Part shown: piece after piece, positions 1 to 8,684 of the stretch
How the letters are laid out: each line of letters opens with the position of its first letter
Numbering within the stretch: the stretch's first letter is position 1
DNA from: Calothrix sp. PCC 7716
GTDB taxonomy: Bacteria; Cyanobacteriota; Cyanobacteriia; Cyanobacteriales; Nostocaceae
Direction of reading: 5' to 3'
NCBI RefSeq assembly: GCF_019977735.1
Contig: NZ_AP025018.1
Location: 8,126,580-8,190,579, forward strand
Length of the DNA stretch: 64,000 bases
The notes under the pieces: generated by a model
What the model was told of the DNA's origin: nothing
Databases searched by the model: none
The model's input: only the letters and a program-made list of their open reading frames with translations
Position numbers and translations under genes: made by a program

Positions 1-1
1 T

Positions 2-160
2 ATATCTTTACTGTTTTGGGATGATACTGGACGCTCATTGAGTGCATCATTAAGCAAGCTAAATGCGTCTACTTTACGTGTAGAGTTGCGACCTAATTGG
101 CGCCAACCAGGCGACCGTTCGGTTTATGTCCGTGATGATGGTATGATTAATATTTTGTAA
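2..160 (+). CDS. C-terminal end of an unknown protein (5' truncated by window edge)
   Basis: The frame starting at base 2 runs 52 codons without a stop and ends in TAA at 158-160. The tail ends VRDDGMINIL and is mixed polar and basic (for example LRPNWRQPGDRSV). No domain can be named from so short a piece. An inverted repeat follows 21 bases after the stop, which fits a real gene end. The rest of the gene lies upstream of the window. Confidence 0.55.
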   Translation: MSLLFWDDTGRSLSASLSKLNASTLRVELRPNWRQPGDRSVYVRDDGMINIL

Positions 161-181
161 AAATAAATACTTCTATTATTT

Positions 182-252
182 CTTGTGGAACAGCATCCTT
201 GCCTGTTTATGCAATGAAATGTAAGGGCGGGCAAGGATGCCCGCTCCACAAG
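182..252. repeat. Inverted repeat between genes
   Basis: Left arm 182-204 (CTTGTGGAACAGCATCCTTG...) is nearly the reverse complement of right arm 228-252 (...GGATGCCCGCTCCACAAG), with a loop of about 23 bases. This resembles the dispersed palindromes common in filamentous cyanobacteria. In RNA it would form a long hairpin and could end transcription of the upstream gene. There is no T-run directly after it, so it is not a classic terminator. The remaining intergenic bases before recJ show nothing else. Confidence 0.6.
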
Positions 253-362
253 ACTAATGTAAATATTCATGTATATTTATGCTTTTAGTAAGTCTGACCT
301 AATTTAATTATTGTTGAATTATTAATTGCAAACAGAAAATCTTAATTGTATTTTTAATTTTA

Positions 363-2525
363 ATGCTCAACACATCTTTTTCCACGTCAATTGTAAATAC
401 TCGGCGTTTGCCTAACCAAAGATGGCAAATTCAAGCAGAAAAACCGGAATTAACGCAAATGCTCGCGGATAGGTTTAATATATCGCCGATTATAAGTCAG
501 CTTTTGATAAATCGTGGAATTGATACGCTTTATGATGCCGAAATATTTTTAGAACCCGAATTATTGAATTTACCTTCACCGCTAGAAGATTTTGTTGACT
601 TAGCTGTGAGTTTGGAGTTGTTGGAAAATGCCATCGCATCGCAAGCTAAAATTGCCATTTGCGGTGACTATGATGCCGATGGAATGACTAGTACTGCGTT
701 GTTGTTACGTAGTTTACGACATTTAGGCGCCCAAGTTGATTATGCAATTCCAAGTCGAATGCATGAGGGGTACGGTGTAAATAAACGGATTATTGAAGAA
801 TTCCATAGTGAGGGAGTAGAGTTAATTCTTACTGTTGATAATGGTATTTCTGCTTTTGAACCAATTGCCAGAGCGAGAGAACTTGGTTTAAAGGTGATTA
901 TTACTGACCACCATGATATTCCTCAAAAGTTACCACCAGCAAATGCAATATTAAATCCTAAACTTATTCGCGAAGATTCTCCTTACCGTGGTGTTGCAGG
1001 TGTTGGTGTCGCTTATATCTTAGCTGTATCGCTTGCCGAACAACTAGGACAGGCAAATTCTGACATTACTACCCAGATGTTAGAACTTTTTACTTTAGGT
1101 ACTATTGCTGATTTGGCGCCGCTAACAGGTGTTAATCGTCGCTGGGTACAAAGCGGGTTAAAGGTATTACCCAAATCAAACTTAGCAGGAATTCAAGCGC
1201 TAATTCAAATGTCAGGAGTTCAACTAATAGGAGTAAAACAACACCAAAAAGACAACATAACTCCTAACTCCAGTACAGACGCGATTAATCGCGTCTCTAC
1301 AACTCCTAACTTTTCAAATCCCAAATCGTTAAAACCTGAAGATATTGGTTTTCGCCTTGGTCCTCGCATTAATGCTATCGGTAGAATTGCCGACCCCCAA
1401 ATTGTGATCGAATTGCTCACAACTGATGATATGGGGATGGCACTAGAACGCGCGATGCAGTGCGAAAGTATAAATCGTCAGCGTCAGGACATGTGTAAAC
1501 AAATTGAAGAAGAAGCAATTGAATATGTAGAGACGAGACATGTCGCGTCTCTCCACGATGACCGAGTATTATTAGTAGTCTGTCCTGGTTGGCACCACGG
1601 TGTAATTGGTATTGTTGCTTCACGTTTAGTTGAACGCTATGGAGTCCCAGTATTTATAGGCACATATGAGGATGAAGGGCATATTCGCGGTTCAGCGCGT
1701 GGTATTCCCGAATTTAATATATTTGAAGCGTTGGAATATTGTCATGACTTGCTCGGTAAATACGGCGGACATAAAGCTGCTGGTGGTTTTTCGATACCTG
1801 CGGAAAATTTAGAGTTAGTACATTCACGTTTAAGTGAGTTTGCAAACAAGTGTTTAGAAATACAGCATTTAAAACCTTTACTCAAAATTGATACACTCGC
1901 TAATCTTAATCAACTCAATCAAAAACTTTATCGACAGCTTAATGTATTAGAACCTTGTGGTATCGAAAATCCTGAGCCAGTTTTTTGGACACCAAATGTC
2001 CGAATTATCGAGCAAGGAACCGTAGGTAAAGCTCATATAAAAATGACCATAGAGCAAATGGTAGACAATCGGCGCCATACAATAAAAGCGATAGCATGGC
2101 GATGGCGTGAGTATTGTCCTCTACCAGCAAATATAGATATAGCCTACAAACTTCGCGAAAATACCTTCAATGGCGAAACCAACATAGAACTCGAAATTAT
2201 TGGTGCCAGATTGCCGATTCCAACACCGCAATCACAGATAATATTGTTTAATCAGTTTAAGTCCGTTTCAACGAAACCGCGTACCCAGTTTGAACATCTT
2301 GGTCGCAGTTACACTTGCTGTATCTATAATAATGACAAAAATAATGGCGCCTTAGAACTCAGAATTCAAAACCCAGAAGGTAAAATCTTGGCAGTAACAC
2401 CAAACAGTACTACTGGTTTACTCGGAATTTCCCGTCGAGATGCAAAAGAGGTTGATATATCTCAACCTCCTTACGACACCATTATTCGTGCAGCACTTCA
2501 AGCTCTAGACAATGATGACTTTTGA
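363..2525 (+). CDS. recJ: Single-stranded-DNA-specific exonuclease RecJ
   Basis: RecJ degrades single-stranded DNA 5' to 3' in recombination and mismatch repair. The DHH phosphoesterase motifs are visible: GDYDADG at residues 101-107, VDNG at 158-161 and TDHHD at 181-185. The DHHA1 motif GGHKAAGG lies at 468-475, followed by an OB-type region and a cyanobacterial C-terminal extension. The length of 720 aa is long for RecJ. Two short segments that interrupt otherwise conserved blocks are repeat DNA read in frame: residues about 286-322, containing STDAINRVST, and 389-398, VETRHVASLH. The conserved blocks LKPEDIGFRLGPRINAIGRI and VCPGWHHGVIGIVASRL resume directly after them. The ATG start has no clear Shine-Dalgarno sequence. 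It stands alone, facing the minus-strand psb30. Confidence 0.95.
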   Translation: MLNTSFSTSIVNTRRLPNQRWQIQAEKPELTQMLADRFNISPIISQLLINRGIDTLYDAEIFLEPELLNLPSPLEDFVDLAVSLELLENAIASQAKIAICGDYDADGMTSTALLLRSLRHLGAQVDYAIPSRMHEGYGVNKRIIEEFHSEGVELILTVDNGISAFEPIARARELGLKVIITDHHDIPQKLPPANAILNPKLIREDSPYRGVAGVGVAYILAVSLAEQLGQANSDITTQMLELFTLGTIADLAPLTGVNRRWVQSGLKVLPKSNLAGIQALIQMSGVQLIGVKQHQKDNITPNSSTDAINRVSTTPNFSNPKSLKPEDIGFRLGPRINAIGRIADPQIVIELLTTDDMGMALERAMQCESINRQRQDMCKQIEEEAIEYVETRHVASLHDDRVLLVVCPGWHHGVIGIVASRLVERYGVPVFIGTYEDEGHIRGSARGIPEFNIFEALEYCHDLLGKYGGHKAAGGFSIPAENLELVHSRLSEFANKCLEIQHLKPLLKIDTLANLNQLNQKLYRQLNVLEPCGIENPEPVFWTPNVRIIEQGTVGKAHIKMTIEQMVDNRRHTIKAIAWRWREYCPLPANIDIAYKLRENTFNGETNIELEIIGARLPIPTPQSQIILFNQFKSVSTKPRTQFEHLGRSYTCCIYNNDKNNGALELRIQNPEGKILAVTPNSTTGLLGISRRDAKEVDISQPPYDTIIRAALQALDNDDF
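1273..1300. repeat. Palindromic repeat inside recJ, copy 1
   Basis: A near-perfect 28-base palindrome (GTACAGACGCGATT and its complement) of the same GTAGAGACG/CGTCTCTAC type seen at 14922, 62018 and, degenerate, at 6077. It adds about ten in-frame codons to recJ and is flanked on both sides by AACTCCTAAC (1259-1268 and 1301-1310). Confidence 0.75.
1527..1554. repeat. Palindromic repeat inside recJ, copy 2
   Basis: A 28-base imperfect palindrome beginning GTAGAGACGAGACA, whose second half is its complement with two mismatches. It is read in frame as VETRHVASLH between two conserved RecJ blocks. It belongs to the same family as copy 1. Confidence 0.7.
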
Positions 2526-2535
2526 GAGTATTTAT

Positions 2536-2563
2536 ACTCAGCACTCAGCACTCAGCACTCAAT
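2536..2563. repeat. Heptamer tandem repeat (ACTCAGC)
   Basis: Three full copies of ACTCAGC and a degenerate fourth lie between the recJ and psb30 stop codons. Short tandem heptamers of this sort are common between genes in heterocyst-forming cyanobacteria. A single related piece is seen near 11262. Confidence 0.7.
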
Positions 2564-2568
2564 ACTAT

Positions 2569-2691
2569 TTAGAGATCACCGTTACGGAATGCTAATACAA
2601 AAATTACTATTGGACCAGACAGCATGATTAGGGCTACTGATGTAAGCTGGAAAATAACTTCCCAATTGATGTTTCCCAACGCCTCAAACAT
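2569..2691 (-). CDS. psb30: Photosystem II protein Psb30 (Ycf12)
   Basis: A 40-aa minus-strand reading frame starts [16 protein letters not shown] and ends AFRNGDL. It has one membrane helix (about residues 13-34, [21 protein letters not shown] in two overlapping parts), as expected for Psb30/Ycf12, a peripheral low-mass subunit of photosystem II in the thylakoid membrane. A strong ribosome site (GGAGG) sits six bases before the ATG. The length matches the family, which is normally 33-46 aa. The gene converges on recJ and diverges from the YkgJ-type gene. A TATAAT box lies about 53 bases upstream of the start. Confidence 0.9.
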   Translation of the reverse strand: MFEALGNINWEVIFQLTSVALIMLSGPIVIFVLAFRNGDL

Positions 2692-2743
2692 TTTTTCCTC
2701 CGAACTTGTATTAAAAAGTTAAATAGCGCACTTAAGGACTAGG

Positions 2744-2773
2744 ATTATATAATATCTGGCTTCGGTCGGTTAA
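2744..2773 (-). promoter_or_regulatory. Predicted promoter of psb30
   Basis: Read on the minus strand, a perfect TATAAT is formed by 2744-2749. A weak TTAACC about 18 bases upstream (2768-2773) could serve as the -35 box. Transcription would start near 2737 and give a leader of about 45 bases ending in the GGAGG site. Confidence 0.5.
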
Positions 2774-2839
2774 TTTTAATTTTCTTAACAAAACTATAAA
2801 TAAAGATACAAATATCTCCTAACCCTACTTGAACGAACT

Positions 2840-3190
2840 ATGGCTACTTGGCAATGTGTAAAGAATTGTGGCGCCTGTTGTAATCTAGACCCAGCAGACC
2901 GTCCTGATATTCATGAATATTTGACCCCTTCTGAGTTACATGAGTACATGAGTATGGTTGGTGAAGGTGGTTGGTGCATTAACTTAGACCAAGAAACGCG
3001 CGAATGTAAAGTTTATGCCAACCGTCCAAGGTTTTGTCGGGTGCAACCAGATGTATTTGAGGATATGTATGGTATTGAGCAAGAAGATTTAAACGATTTT
3101 GCTATTGACTGTTGTCGTGAACAAATCGAAGGAGTATATGGAGAGCGCAGTTTGGAAATGCTGCGATTTAATAGAGCTGTAGGAATATAG
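2840..3190 (+). CDS. YkgJ-family cysteine-cluster protein
   Basis: 116 aa with a cysteine-rich N-terminus (C6, C10, C13, C14 in CVKNCGACC), then C-to-C spacing through TRECKVY, FCRV and DCCREQ. This is the pattern of the YkgJ/UPF0153 zinc- or iron-binding family found in nearly all cyanobacteria. The role is not established. The protein is soluble, with no signal peptide. It is the only plus-strand gene between psb30 and the glycan locus and is followed by an inverted repeat that may end its transcript. Confidence 0.85.
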   Translation: MATWQCVKNCGACCNLDPADRPDIHEYLTPSELHEYMSMVGEGGWCINLDQETRECKVYANRPRFCRVQPDVFEDMYGIEQEDLNDFAIDCCREQIEGVYGERSLEMLRFNRAVGI

Positions 3191-3255
3191 GCAACGGATT
3201 ATAAACGGATGTAACGGATAGCTGATTTTATAATTCATCTGTTACATCCGTTGCC
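3190..3255. repeat. Inverted repeat with AACGGATGTAACGGAT units
   Basis: The left arm (GGCAACGGATTATAAACGG...) pairs with the right arm (...GTTACATCCGTTGCC). The same unit recurs at 14861-14890. It starts on the stop codon of the YkgJ-type gene and could act as its terminator, although there is no T-run. Confidence 0.6.
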
Positions 3256-3899
3256 AAGATTCTCGCTTTGAAAATGAGTTTTATTATTTTAAATTTATAT
3301 TTCAAATTGAATTTATGTTGAAATCAAGCAATTAAGCGCGTTTACCTAGTAAGTATTTTACATAGTCAATATTCACGCTCACAAGGTAGAAAATAACTAC
3401 GAGTAACATAAGATACAAATAATTTTTTTTTTTTACAAATAAACTTGGTATATAATATTGATGCAATTGCACATATGCTTGAATAGTATGACTTTGGGAA
3501 TACGTTTTTTGTATACAAGCGCAAATACTTATATCAAATATTGCAATGACCTTTTTTTTGATACATAACTTAGAAAGAAATGTTAAAATTCGGTGAAATA
3601 ATAATTAGGTTTATATAAACTTTCTATGAAGACAATTAGAAAATGTTAAACATGGTAATGTAGATAATGATTCTGTGTGGAAAATTTATTAAGAATAACA
3701 AGATTTTAGATACTTTGGTTTACAATAGCTTGTTGATGAGTTAAAAGAAGTTTTAGATGAGCCAATTACTTTATAATTGCTTAGTAATTTGCCTGATTTG
3801 ACTTGTCATGACTCAAAGTTTTGGGCAACTTCCCGGTGTTCACTATTAAGGCTTGATTAATTCAGTAGTATCAGTTAAAGGATATTTAGGATTTAAACG
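3256..3899. other. Long AT-rich intergenic region before the glycan locus
   Basis: 644 bases with no convincing gene. A run of T residues lies near 3422-3436. Between about 3720 and 3856 one plus frame reads like coding sequence interrupted by stops (for example DELKEVLDEPITL, then NLPDLTCHDSKFW), so a decayed gene is possible but unproven. The promoter of the downstream transferase should lie in this stretch; no clear box was found. Confidence 0.4.
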
Positions 3900-5261
3900 A
3901 TGAGATTTAACAAATGGATTAATCTCGAATTATTTCATTCTGTTTTTTCCCAGCAACCAGACTCAAGGCAAGATAATAGACAAAAGTCTATAGAGACTCA
4001 GCAGTCCATAAAGCTGTGTGTAATTACCCAATTTTTTCCTCCAGATTATGCGGCAACGGGTCAGTTGTTGGAAGAACTGGTAATGAATTTGGGCTTACTG
4101 GGAATTGAGATTGATGTTTTTACGAGTCAACCTGGCTATGCATATCAGGTGAAAAATGCTCCACAGGTTGAGTATAGAGGTCGAGTTAGAATTCAGCGTT
4201 CACGCACTGCTCAACTTGCTCCAGGACGAATTCGTGGCAAAGCGATTAATGGTGTTCTGTACACTTTGCGTACTGCGTGGCATCTGTTTCGAGCTAGACA
4301 CTGGAATAATGTGTTGCTGATATCTACTGCACCACCATTTCTGCCACTCTTGGGCTATTTCGCAAATATTTTGTTCAAAACGCCTTATGTTTGCATACTC
4401 TATGATTTGTATCCAGATATTGCCGTAGCACTAGGTGTGGTTTCTAAACGTCATTGGTTGGCAAGATTTTGGGAGTCTGTGAACCAAAAAGTTTGGAAAA
4501 GAGCTATGGGAATAGTCGTTTTGAGTCCAGCGATGAAGCGACAGGTGGTAATAAGCTGTCCTGCTATTGCTGATAAAGTTTCGGTGATTCACAGTTGGGC
4601 AGACCCGAACTGGATATTACCAATTGCCAAGCATGAAAATTGGTTTGCTTGGAAATACAATTTGGTAAAAAAGTTTACGGTGCTTTACTCTGGTAACTTG
4701 GGTCGTTGTCATGATATGAACACGATTCTTGAGACAGCCAAGCAATTACAAAATGACCCAATTCAATTTCTAATTATTGGTGGAGGCGCCAAGCTGACTG
4801 AGTTGGTTACTGAAGTGAATCGTCTTGGTTTAAAGAATTTCTTGTTCTTACCGTATCAAGACAAGAAGGTTTTACCTTACTCGTTAACAGCTTGTGATTT
4901 ATCGTTGGTGAGTGTAGATGAGCGAACAGAGAATTTAGTGACTCCTAGTAAGCTTTATTCGGCTTTAGCTTCTGAAAGACCAATTGCAGCAATTTGTTCG
5001 CAGTTTTGTTATTTGAGGCAAATCATCAGCGAAGCTAACTGTGGTAGTTCGTTTGATAACGGAGATAGTAACGGTTTGACTCAATTTATTCGTTTGCTGA
5101 GTCAAGATAGTTTATTAGCTGAACGTATGGGTAAAGCTGGTCGTCAATATTTGCGCGCGAACTTTACACCCAAAATAATTGCTAAACAATATTTAGATGT
5201 TTTGAAGCAAGCGGTGATTTCTCCTGAAATCGTCAGTATGACTCAAACACAATCTGAGTAG
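3900..5261 (+). CDS. Glycosyltransferase, GT4 family (WcaI-like)
   Basis: 453 aa. The N-terminal domain begins after about 35 residues with LCVITQFFPPDYAATGQ, the glycine-poor start typical of WcaI-like GT4 enzymes of colanic-acid-type clusters. The C-terminal GT-B half contains LYSGNLGRCHDM and TENLVTPSKLYSALASERP, the donor-binding region with the E-x7-E-like segment. It should move a sugar from a nucleotide donor to a lipid-linked acceptor at the inner face of the plasma membrane. A stretch of about 370 bases with a small gene follows, so it may have its own promoter. The donor and acceptor cannot be read from sequence. Confidence 0.85.
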   Translation: MRFNKWINLELFHSVFSQQPDSRQDNRQKSIETQQSIKLCVITQFFPPDYAATGQLLEELVMNLGLLGIEIDVFTSQPGYAYQVKNAPQVEYRGRVRIQRSRTAQLAPGRIRGKAINGVLYTLRTAWHLFRARHWNNVLLISTAPPFLPLLGYFANILFKTPYVCILYDLYPDIAVALGVVSKRHWLARFWESVNQKVWKRAMGIVVLSPAMKRQVVISCPAIADKVSVIHSWADPNWILPIAKHENWFAWKYNLVKKFTVLYSGNLGRCHDMNTILETAKQLQNDPIQFLIIGGGAKLTELVTEVNRLGLKNFLFLPYQDKKVLPYSLTACDLSLVSVDERTENLVTPSKLYSALASERPIAAICSQFCYLRQIISEANCGSSFDNGDSNGLTQFIRLLSQDSLLAERMGKAGRQYLRANFTPKIIAKQYLDVLKQAVISPEIVSMTQTQSE

Positions 5262-5634
5262 GCGCCCACGGGTACCCCAACAATACTGTTTCCTAACTTT
5301 GTGGTGTGGCAAATTTCAGTAACATTTTGTTAATATTAATTTAAAAACTTAAGATAACAAAATGTAATGCAACAATTATGTAAAATTGTTATATACTGAA
5401 AAGTAAGAAGTTTGAGTGTTACCCATAAGATTTATCAGGCTAGTACATTACCCAATATCAAAACCACCTGAATCAATTAAATAAACTGAGCAAACTGAAT
5501 AAATTAGGTACAACTAAATAAATTTAAAGAGTAAGTTATTAATTAGGAGTATGGGCTTCGATGGTCTTATGATCTCAGTCCCTCCAAACGTAACCTTCAT
5601 GCAAGTATTTTGTATTGACATTGGAGGTCGAATT
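5262..5634. other. AT-rich spacer with A/T-rich direct repeats
   Basis: No gene is supported here. Bases 5467-5525 repeat variants of AAATAAACT and AACTGAATAAA. An upstream ATG at 5551 is in frame with the next gene, but AGGAG lies only one base before it, too close to work, whereas a much better start lies at 5635. Confidence 0.4.
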
Positions 5635-6060
5635 ATGCAGAAAAGGTGTGACAAAAATCGGAAACGCTCAAAAAAAAGAGCAATATACTGTCCAATTCAT
5701 GGTTGTTATCTAGAAAGTAGAAGTCCGAAATATTTACTTTTTGCTGATAAAGCAGGTCAATTACAGCAAAGAGGAATGAGTCGGAAAAATGCACTAATAA
5801 TAGTAGCCTCTCAAACCGCTGTTTTGATACCAGGAGAATGGTTAGAAGCTTTTTGGTGTGAGGAGTGCCAAGAAACTAAATGGTATCACGTTCGTAAACA
5901 CGAACATGGATACACAGTTTCTCTGGCGCCAGATGAATTGTGGCAGCAAGTATCAGGAGTAATTGACCCAAATGGCAACCCCAGTGTAGGAGAGTTCACA
6001 CGCAGACAAGCAAGATTAACTGGTAGTCATTGCATAAAAGATTTTAACTGTGTTGGTTAG
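5635..6060 (+). CDS. Small zinc-ribbon-like protein of unknown function
   Basis: I do not recognise a named family. With the start at 5635 the protein has 141 aa. That ATG is preceded at six bases by GGAGGT (5623-5628), far better than the in-frame ATG at 5551. A very basic N-terminus (KRCDKNRKRSKKR) is followed by two cysteine pairs, CPIHGC and CEEC, separated by about 55 residues, suggesting one bound zinc. Nothing hydrophobic is present. It sits between the first glycosyltransferase and the nucleotide-sugar genes, set off by a MITE-like element downstream, so a regulatory role is possible but is only a guess from its basic, zinc-ribbon character. Confidence 0.65.
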   Translation: MQKRCDKNRKRSKKRAIYCPIHGCYLESRSPKYLLFADKAGQLQQRGMSRKNALIIVASQTAVLIPGEWLEAFWCEECQETKWYHVRKHEHGYTVSLAPDELWQQVSGVIDPNGNPSVGEFTRRQARLTGSHCIKDFNCVG

Positions 6061-6076
6061 CTAATACCCCGGATCA

Positions 6077-6267
6077 ATTAGTGTAGAGACGAAATGAAAT
6101 GATTCTGTTGCTCATTCAGGGGTATTACCCCTTATCAAATGATTTTACGTAATCCCAGGCTATGTGGAGACCGAATGAATTCAGTCTTTAGCAACCAATT
6201 TGCGTTAAATAGAGGGTCTCAACCCTTATTTGTTAACAGAATCATTAAATTGCGTCTGTACACTAAT
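6077..6267. mobile_element. MITE-like element with 33-base terminal inverted repeats
   Basis: Bases 6077-6109 (starting ATTAGTGTAGAGACG) match the reverse complement of 6235-6267 (ending CGTCTGTACACTAAT) at 29 of 33 positions. The roughly 125 bases between carry no reading frame and have further short palindromes (GGGGTATTACCCC). This is the structure of a non-autonomous miniature transposable element. No obvious target duplication was found. The outer tip contains the GTAGAGACG word that also makes up the small palindromes elsewhere in the window. Confidence 0.65.
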
Positions 6268-6306
6268 GGAGCAATAAAATTATAAAATCAGGTAAAGTAA
6301 TTAAAT

Positions 6307-7617
6307 ATGCTTCTTAAACAACTTGAAGATAAAATCGACAACAAGCAGGCAAAAATTGGAATTATTGGACTAGGATATGTTGGGCTACCAATTCTTGCCG
6401 CATTTGCGAAAAAAGGTTTTACAGTACTAGGATTTGATATTGACCAGAGCAAAGTAGATAAAATCCTAGCTGGACAGTCTTATATTAAACATATTCCATC
6501 AGAGCATTTATTAAACGAACTGATTGATGCCACAACTGATATAAATCGTTTAGGAGAAGTTGACGCAATAATAATTTGTGTTCCAACTCCTTTGAATGCT
6601 CATCGTGAACCTGACTTGACTTATGTTGTTGATACTTCCTACGCTATCGCACGTAATTTAAAAATAGGTCAGCTCATTATATTGGAAAGCACTACTTACC
6701 CAGGTACCACCAAAGAAGTGATGCTACCAATACTTTCTCGAAGTGGGTTGATAGTAGGAGAAGATTTTGCACTTGCCTACTCTCCAGAACGCGAAGACCC
6801 TGCAAATGAGAATTATTCCTTTGCGAATGTTCCTAAAGTGGTTGGTGGAATAACTCCGCTGTGTCGAAATTTAGCTCAAACTCTTTATAACCATATTGTT
6901 ATTCAAACAGTTCCAGTTTCATCAACTCAAACAGCAGAAGCAACTAAGATTCTCGAAAATATTTATCGTGCGGTAAATATTGCCTTGGTAAATGAGTTAA
7001 AGATTCTATTCCAAAAAATGGATATAGACATTTGGGAGGTCATCGAAGCAGCGAAAACTAAACCTTTTGGGTTTCATGCTTTTTATCCAGGCCCAGGATG
7101 GGGTGGACACTGCATCCCCATAGACCCATTTTATTTAACCTGGAAAGCAAGGGAATATGATGTATCTTTAAAGTTTATTGAGTTGGCAGGTGAAGTTAAT
7201 AGTTTAATGCCTAACTATGTGGTAGATAAGGTAGGAGCGGCACTAAATAATGTTGGTAAACCTTTAAAGAATTCCAAAATCTTAATACTTGGAGTAGCTT
7301 ATAAGAAAAATATAGATGACCAGCGAGAAAGTCCGTCACTTAAAATTATCCAGCTTTTACAGCAGAAAGGGGTGCATATTGAGTATCATGACCCTTATGC
7401 GTTGACCTGTGGTAATCATCGTCATTATCCAGAAATAAATCTAAAATCAATAGCTTTAACAAAACAAAACTTACAGAAATTCGACGCTGTTATTATTGCA
7501 ACTAATCATGACCAGGTAGATTATGACCTTGTTGCCGAACATGCAGCTTTAATTATTGATACTCGCAATGTTTTAGGACCGAAAAACCAAGATATGGAAA
7601 AGATAATAGCAGCGTAA
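6307..7617 (+). CDS. wbpA: Nucleotide-sugar dehydrogenase (UDP-GlcNAc 6-dehydrogenase, WbpA-like)
   Basis: 436 aa. The enzyme oxidises C6 of a UDP-hexose or UDP-HexNAc twice with NAD to give the uronic acid. An N-terminal Rossmann motif IGLGYVGLPILAAF begins at about residue 19. The central segment GWGGHCIPIDPF carries the catalytic cysteine C269, and a C-terminal NAD-like domain starts near KILILGVAYKKN. It is followed directly by oxidoreductase, acetyltransferase and aminotransferase genes, the set that makes UDP-2,3-diacetamido-2,3-dideoxy-glucuronic acid. This context favours UDP-GlcNAc over UDP-glucose as substrate. UDP-ManNAc dehydrogenase is the main alternative. Confidence 0.88.
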   Translation: MLLKQLEDKIDNKQAKIGIIGLGYVGLPILAAFAKKGFTVLGFDIDQSKVDKILAGQSYIKHIPSEHLLNELIDATTDINRLGEVDAIIICVPTPLNAHREPDLTYVVDTSYAIARNLKIGQLIILESTTYPGTTKEVMLPILSRSGLIVGEDFALAYSPEREDPANENYSFANVPKVVGGITPLCRNLAQTLYNHIVIQTVPVSSTQTAEATKILENIYRAVNIALVNELKILFQKMDIDIWEVIEAAKTKPFGFHAFYPGPGWGGHCIPIDPFYLTWKAREYDVSLKFIELAGEVNSLMPNYVVDKVGAALNNVGKPLKNSKILILGVAYKKNIDDQRESPSLKIIQLLQQKGVHIEYHDPYALTCGNHRHYPEINLKSIALTKQNLQKFDAVIIATNHDQVDYDLVAEHAALIIDTRNVLGPKNQDMEKIIAA

Positions 7618-7658
7618 CTTTTAGATAGCATCAATACCCATTCACGTAAAAATCAAGG

Positions 7659-8684
7659 ATGCAAACAAGTATGTCACCACCAATTAATAAATATGTTGCC
7701 GTTATTGGTTGCGGTTACTGGGGCAAAAACTTAGTACGAGATTTTGCTCAATTAGGAGTATTACGGGTTATATGTGATGCCAGTCAACAAATATTAACAG
7801 ATTTAGGCGCCAAATTTGATGTCGAAGGTGTTTCTGATATTGATACTGTTTTGGCAATGTCTGATGTCAAAGCTGTAGTCATTGCAACTCCGGCGCCGAG
7901 TCATGCTAGTTTGGTTATTCAAGCCTTGAATGCAGGTAAAGACGTATTTGTTGAAAAACCTTTAGCTCTAACGTTAGAAGATGCGCTCTTAATTGAAACT
8001 GCCGCACGTAAAAGCAATCAAATTGTGATGGTGGGACATCTACTAGAATATCACCCAGCTTTAATAAAACTGCGTGACTTAGTAGCAGCCGGAAAAATTG
8101 GCAAGCTACGGTATATTTATTCTAATCGGTTGAGTTTTGGTAAGGTTCGCACAGAAGAAAATGTGCTTTTGAGTTTTGCACCTCATGATATTTGCTCGAT
8201 TTTAGGATTTACTGGTAAATTACCTATATCAGTACAAGCTGTTGGTAGCGCTAACATAACCCAAGTTGAAGATTTTTGCTTAATTAATCTAGAATTTGAA
8301 CACAATATCAAAGCGCATATTTTTACAAGTTGGCTACATCCGTTTAAAGAACAGCGACTTGTAGTAGTTGGAGAGTTAGGAACATTAGTCTTTGACGATG
8401 TATCAACTGATGCCAAGCTGACATTTTATGACCAACAAGCTGAGATACAAGATAATGTACCAATTCTCAAACTTCATTCCAAAACAGTTATTCCTATTGA
8501 TACTGCATCACCATTAACCGAGGAATGTAAACATTTTCTAGCTTGTGTAGAAACAAGGCAAACTCCTAAAACTGATATTCAAAATGGTATTAATGTTTGC
8601 TCAGTTTTACAATCGGCGCAATCATCTTTAGAATCTCAAGGTAAAACTATAAGTTTAAAGGAGCTTCAACTTGTCCACTCATAA
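7659..8684 (+). CDS. wlbA: Gfo/Idh/MocA oxidoreductase (WbpB/WlbA-like)
   Basis: 341 aa. The Rossmann nucleotide-binding motif GCGYWG (17-22) and the family motif EKP (99-101) are present, followed by the alpha/beta C-terminal domain. In the WbpB/WlbA role it oxidises C3 of UDP-GlcNAcA to the 3-keto sugar, using NAD. The gene is 41 bases after the dehydrogenase. Its 3' end overlaps the acetyltransferase by 14 bases, so the four genes should be translated as a unit. Either the ATG at 7659 or the in-frame one at 7671 could be the start; the first lies directly against the AAGG motif, which slightly favours the second. Confidence 0.85.
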   Translation: MQTSMSPPINKYVAVIGCGYWGKNLVRDFAQLGVLRVICDASQQILTDLGAKFDVEGVSDIDTVLAMSDVKAVVIATPAPSHASLVIQALNAGKDVFVEKPLALTLEDALLIETAARKSNQIVMVGHLLEYHPALIKLRDLVAAGKIGKLRYIYSNRLSFGKVRTEENVLLSFAPHDICSILGFTGKLPISVQAVGSANITQVEDFCLINLEFEHNIKAHIFTSWLHPFKEQRLVVVGELGTLVFDDVSTDAKLTFYDQQAEIQDNVPILKLHSKTVIPIDTASPLTEECKHFLACVETRQTPKTDIQNGINVCSVLQSAQSSLESQGKTISLKELQLVHS

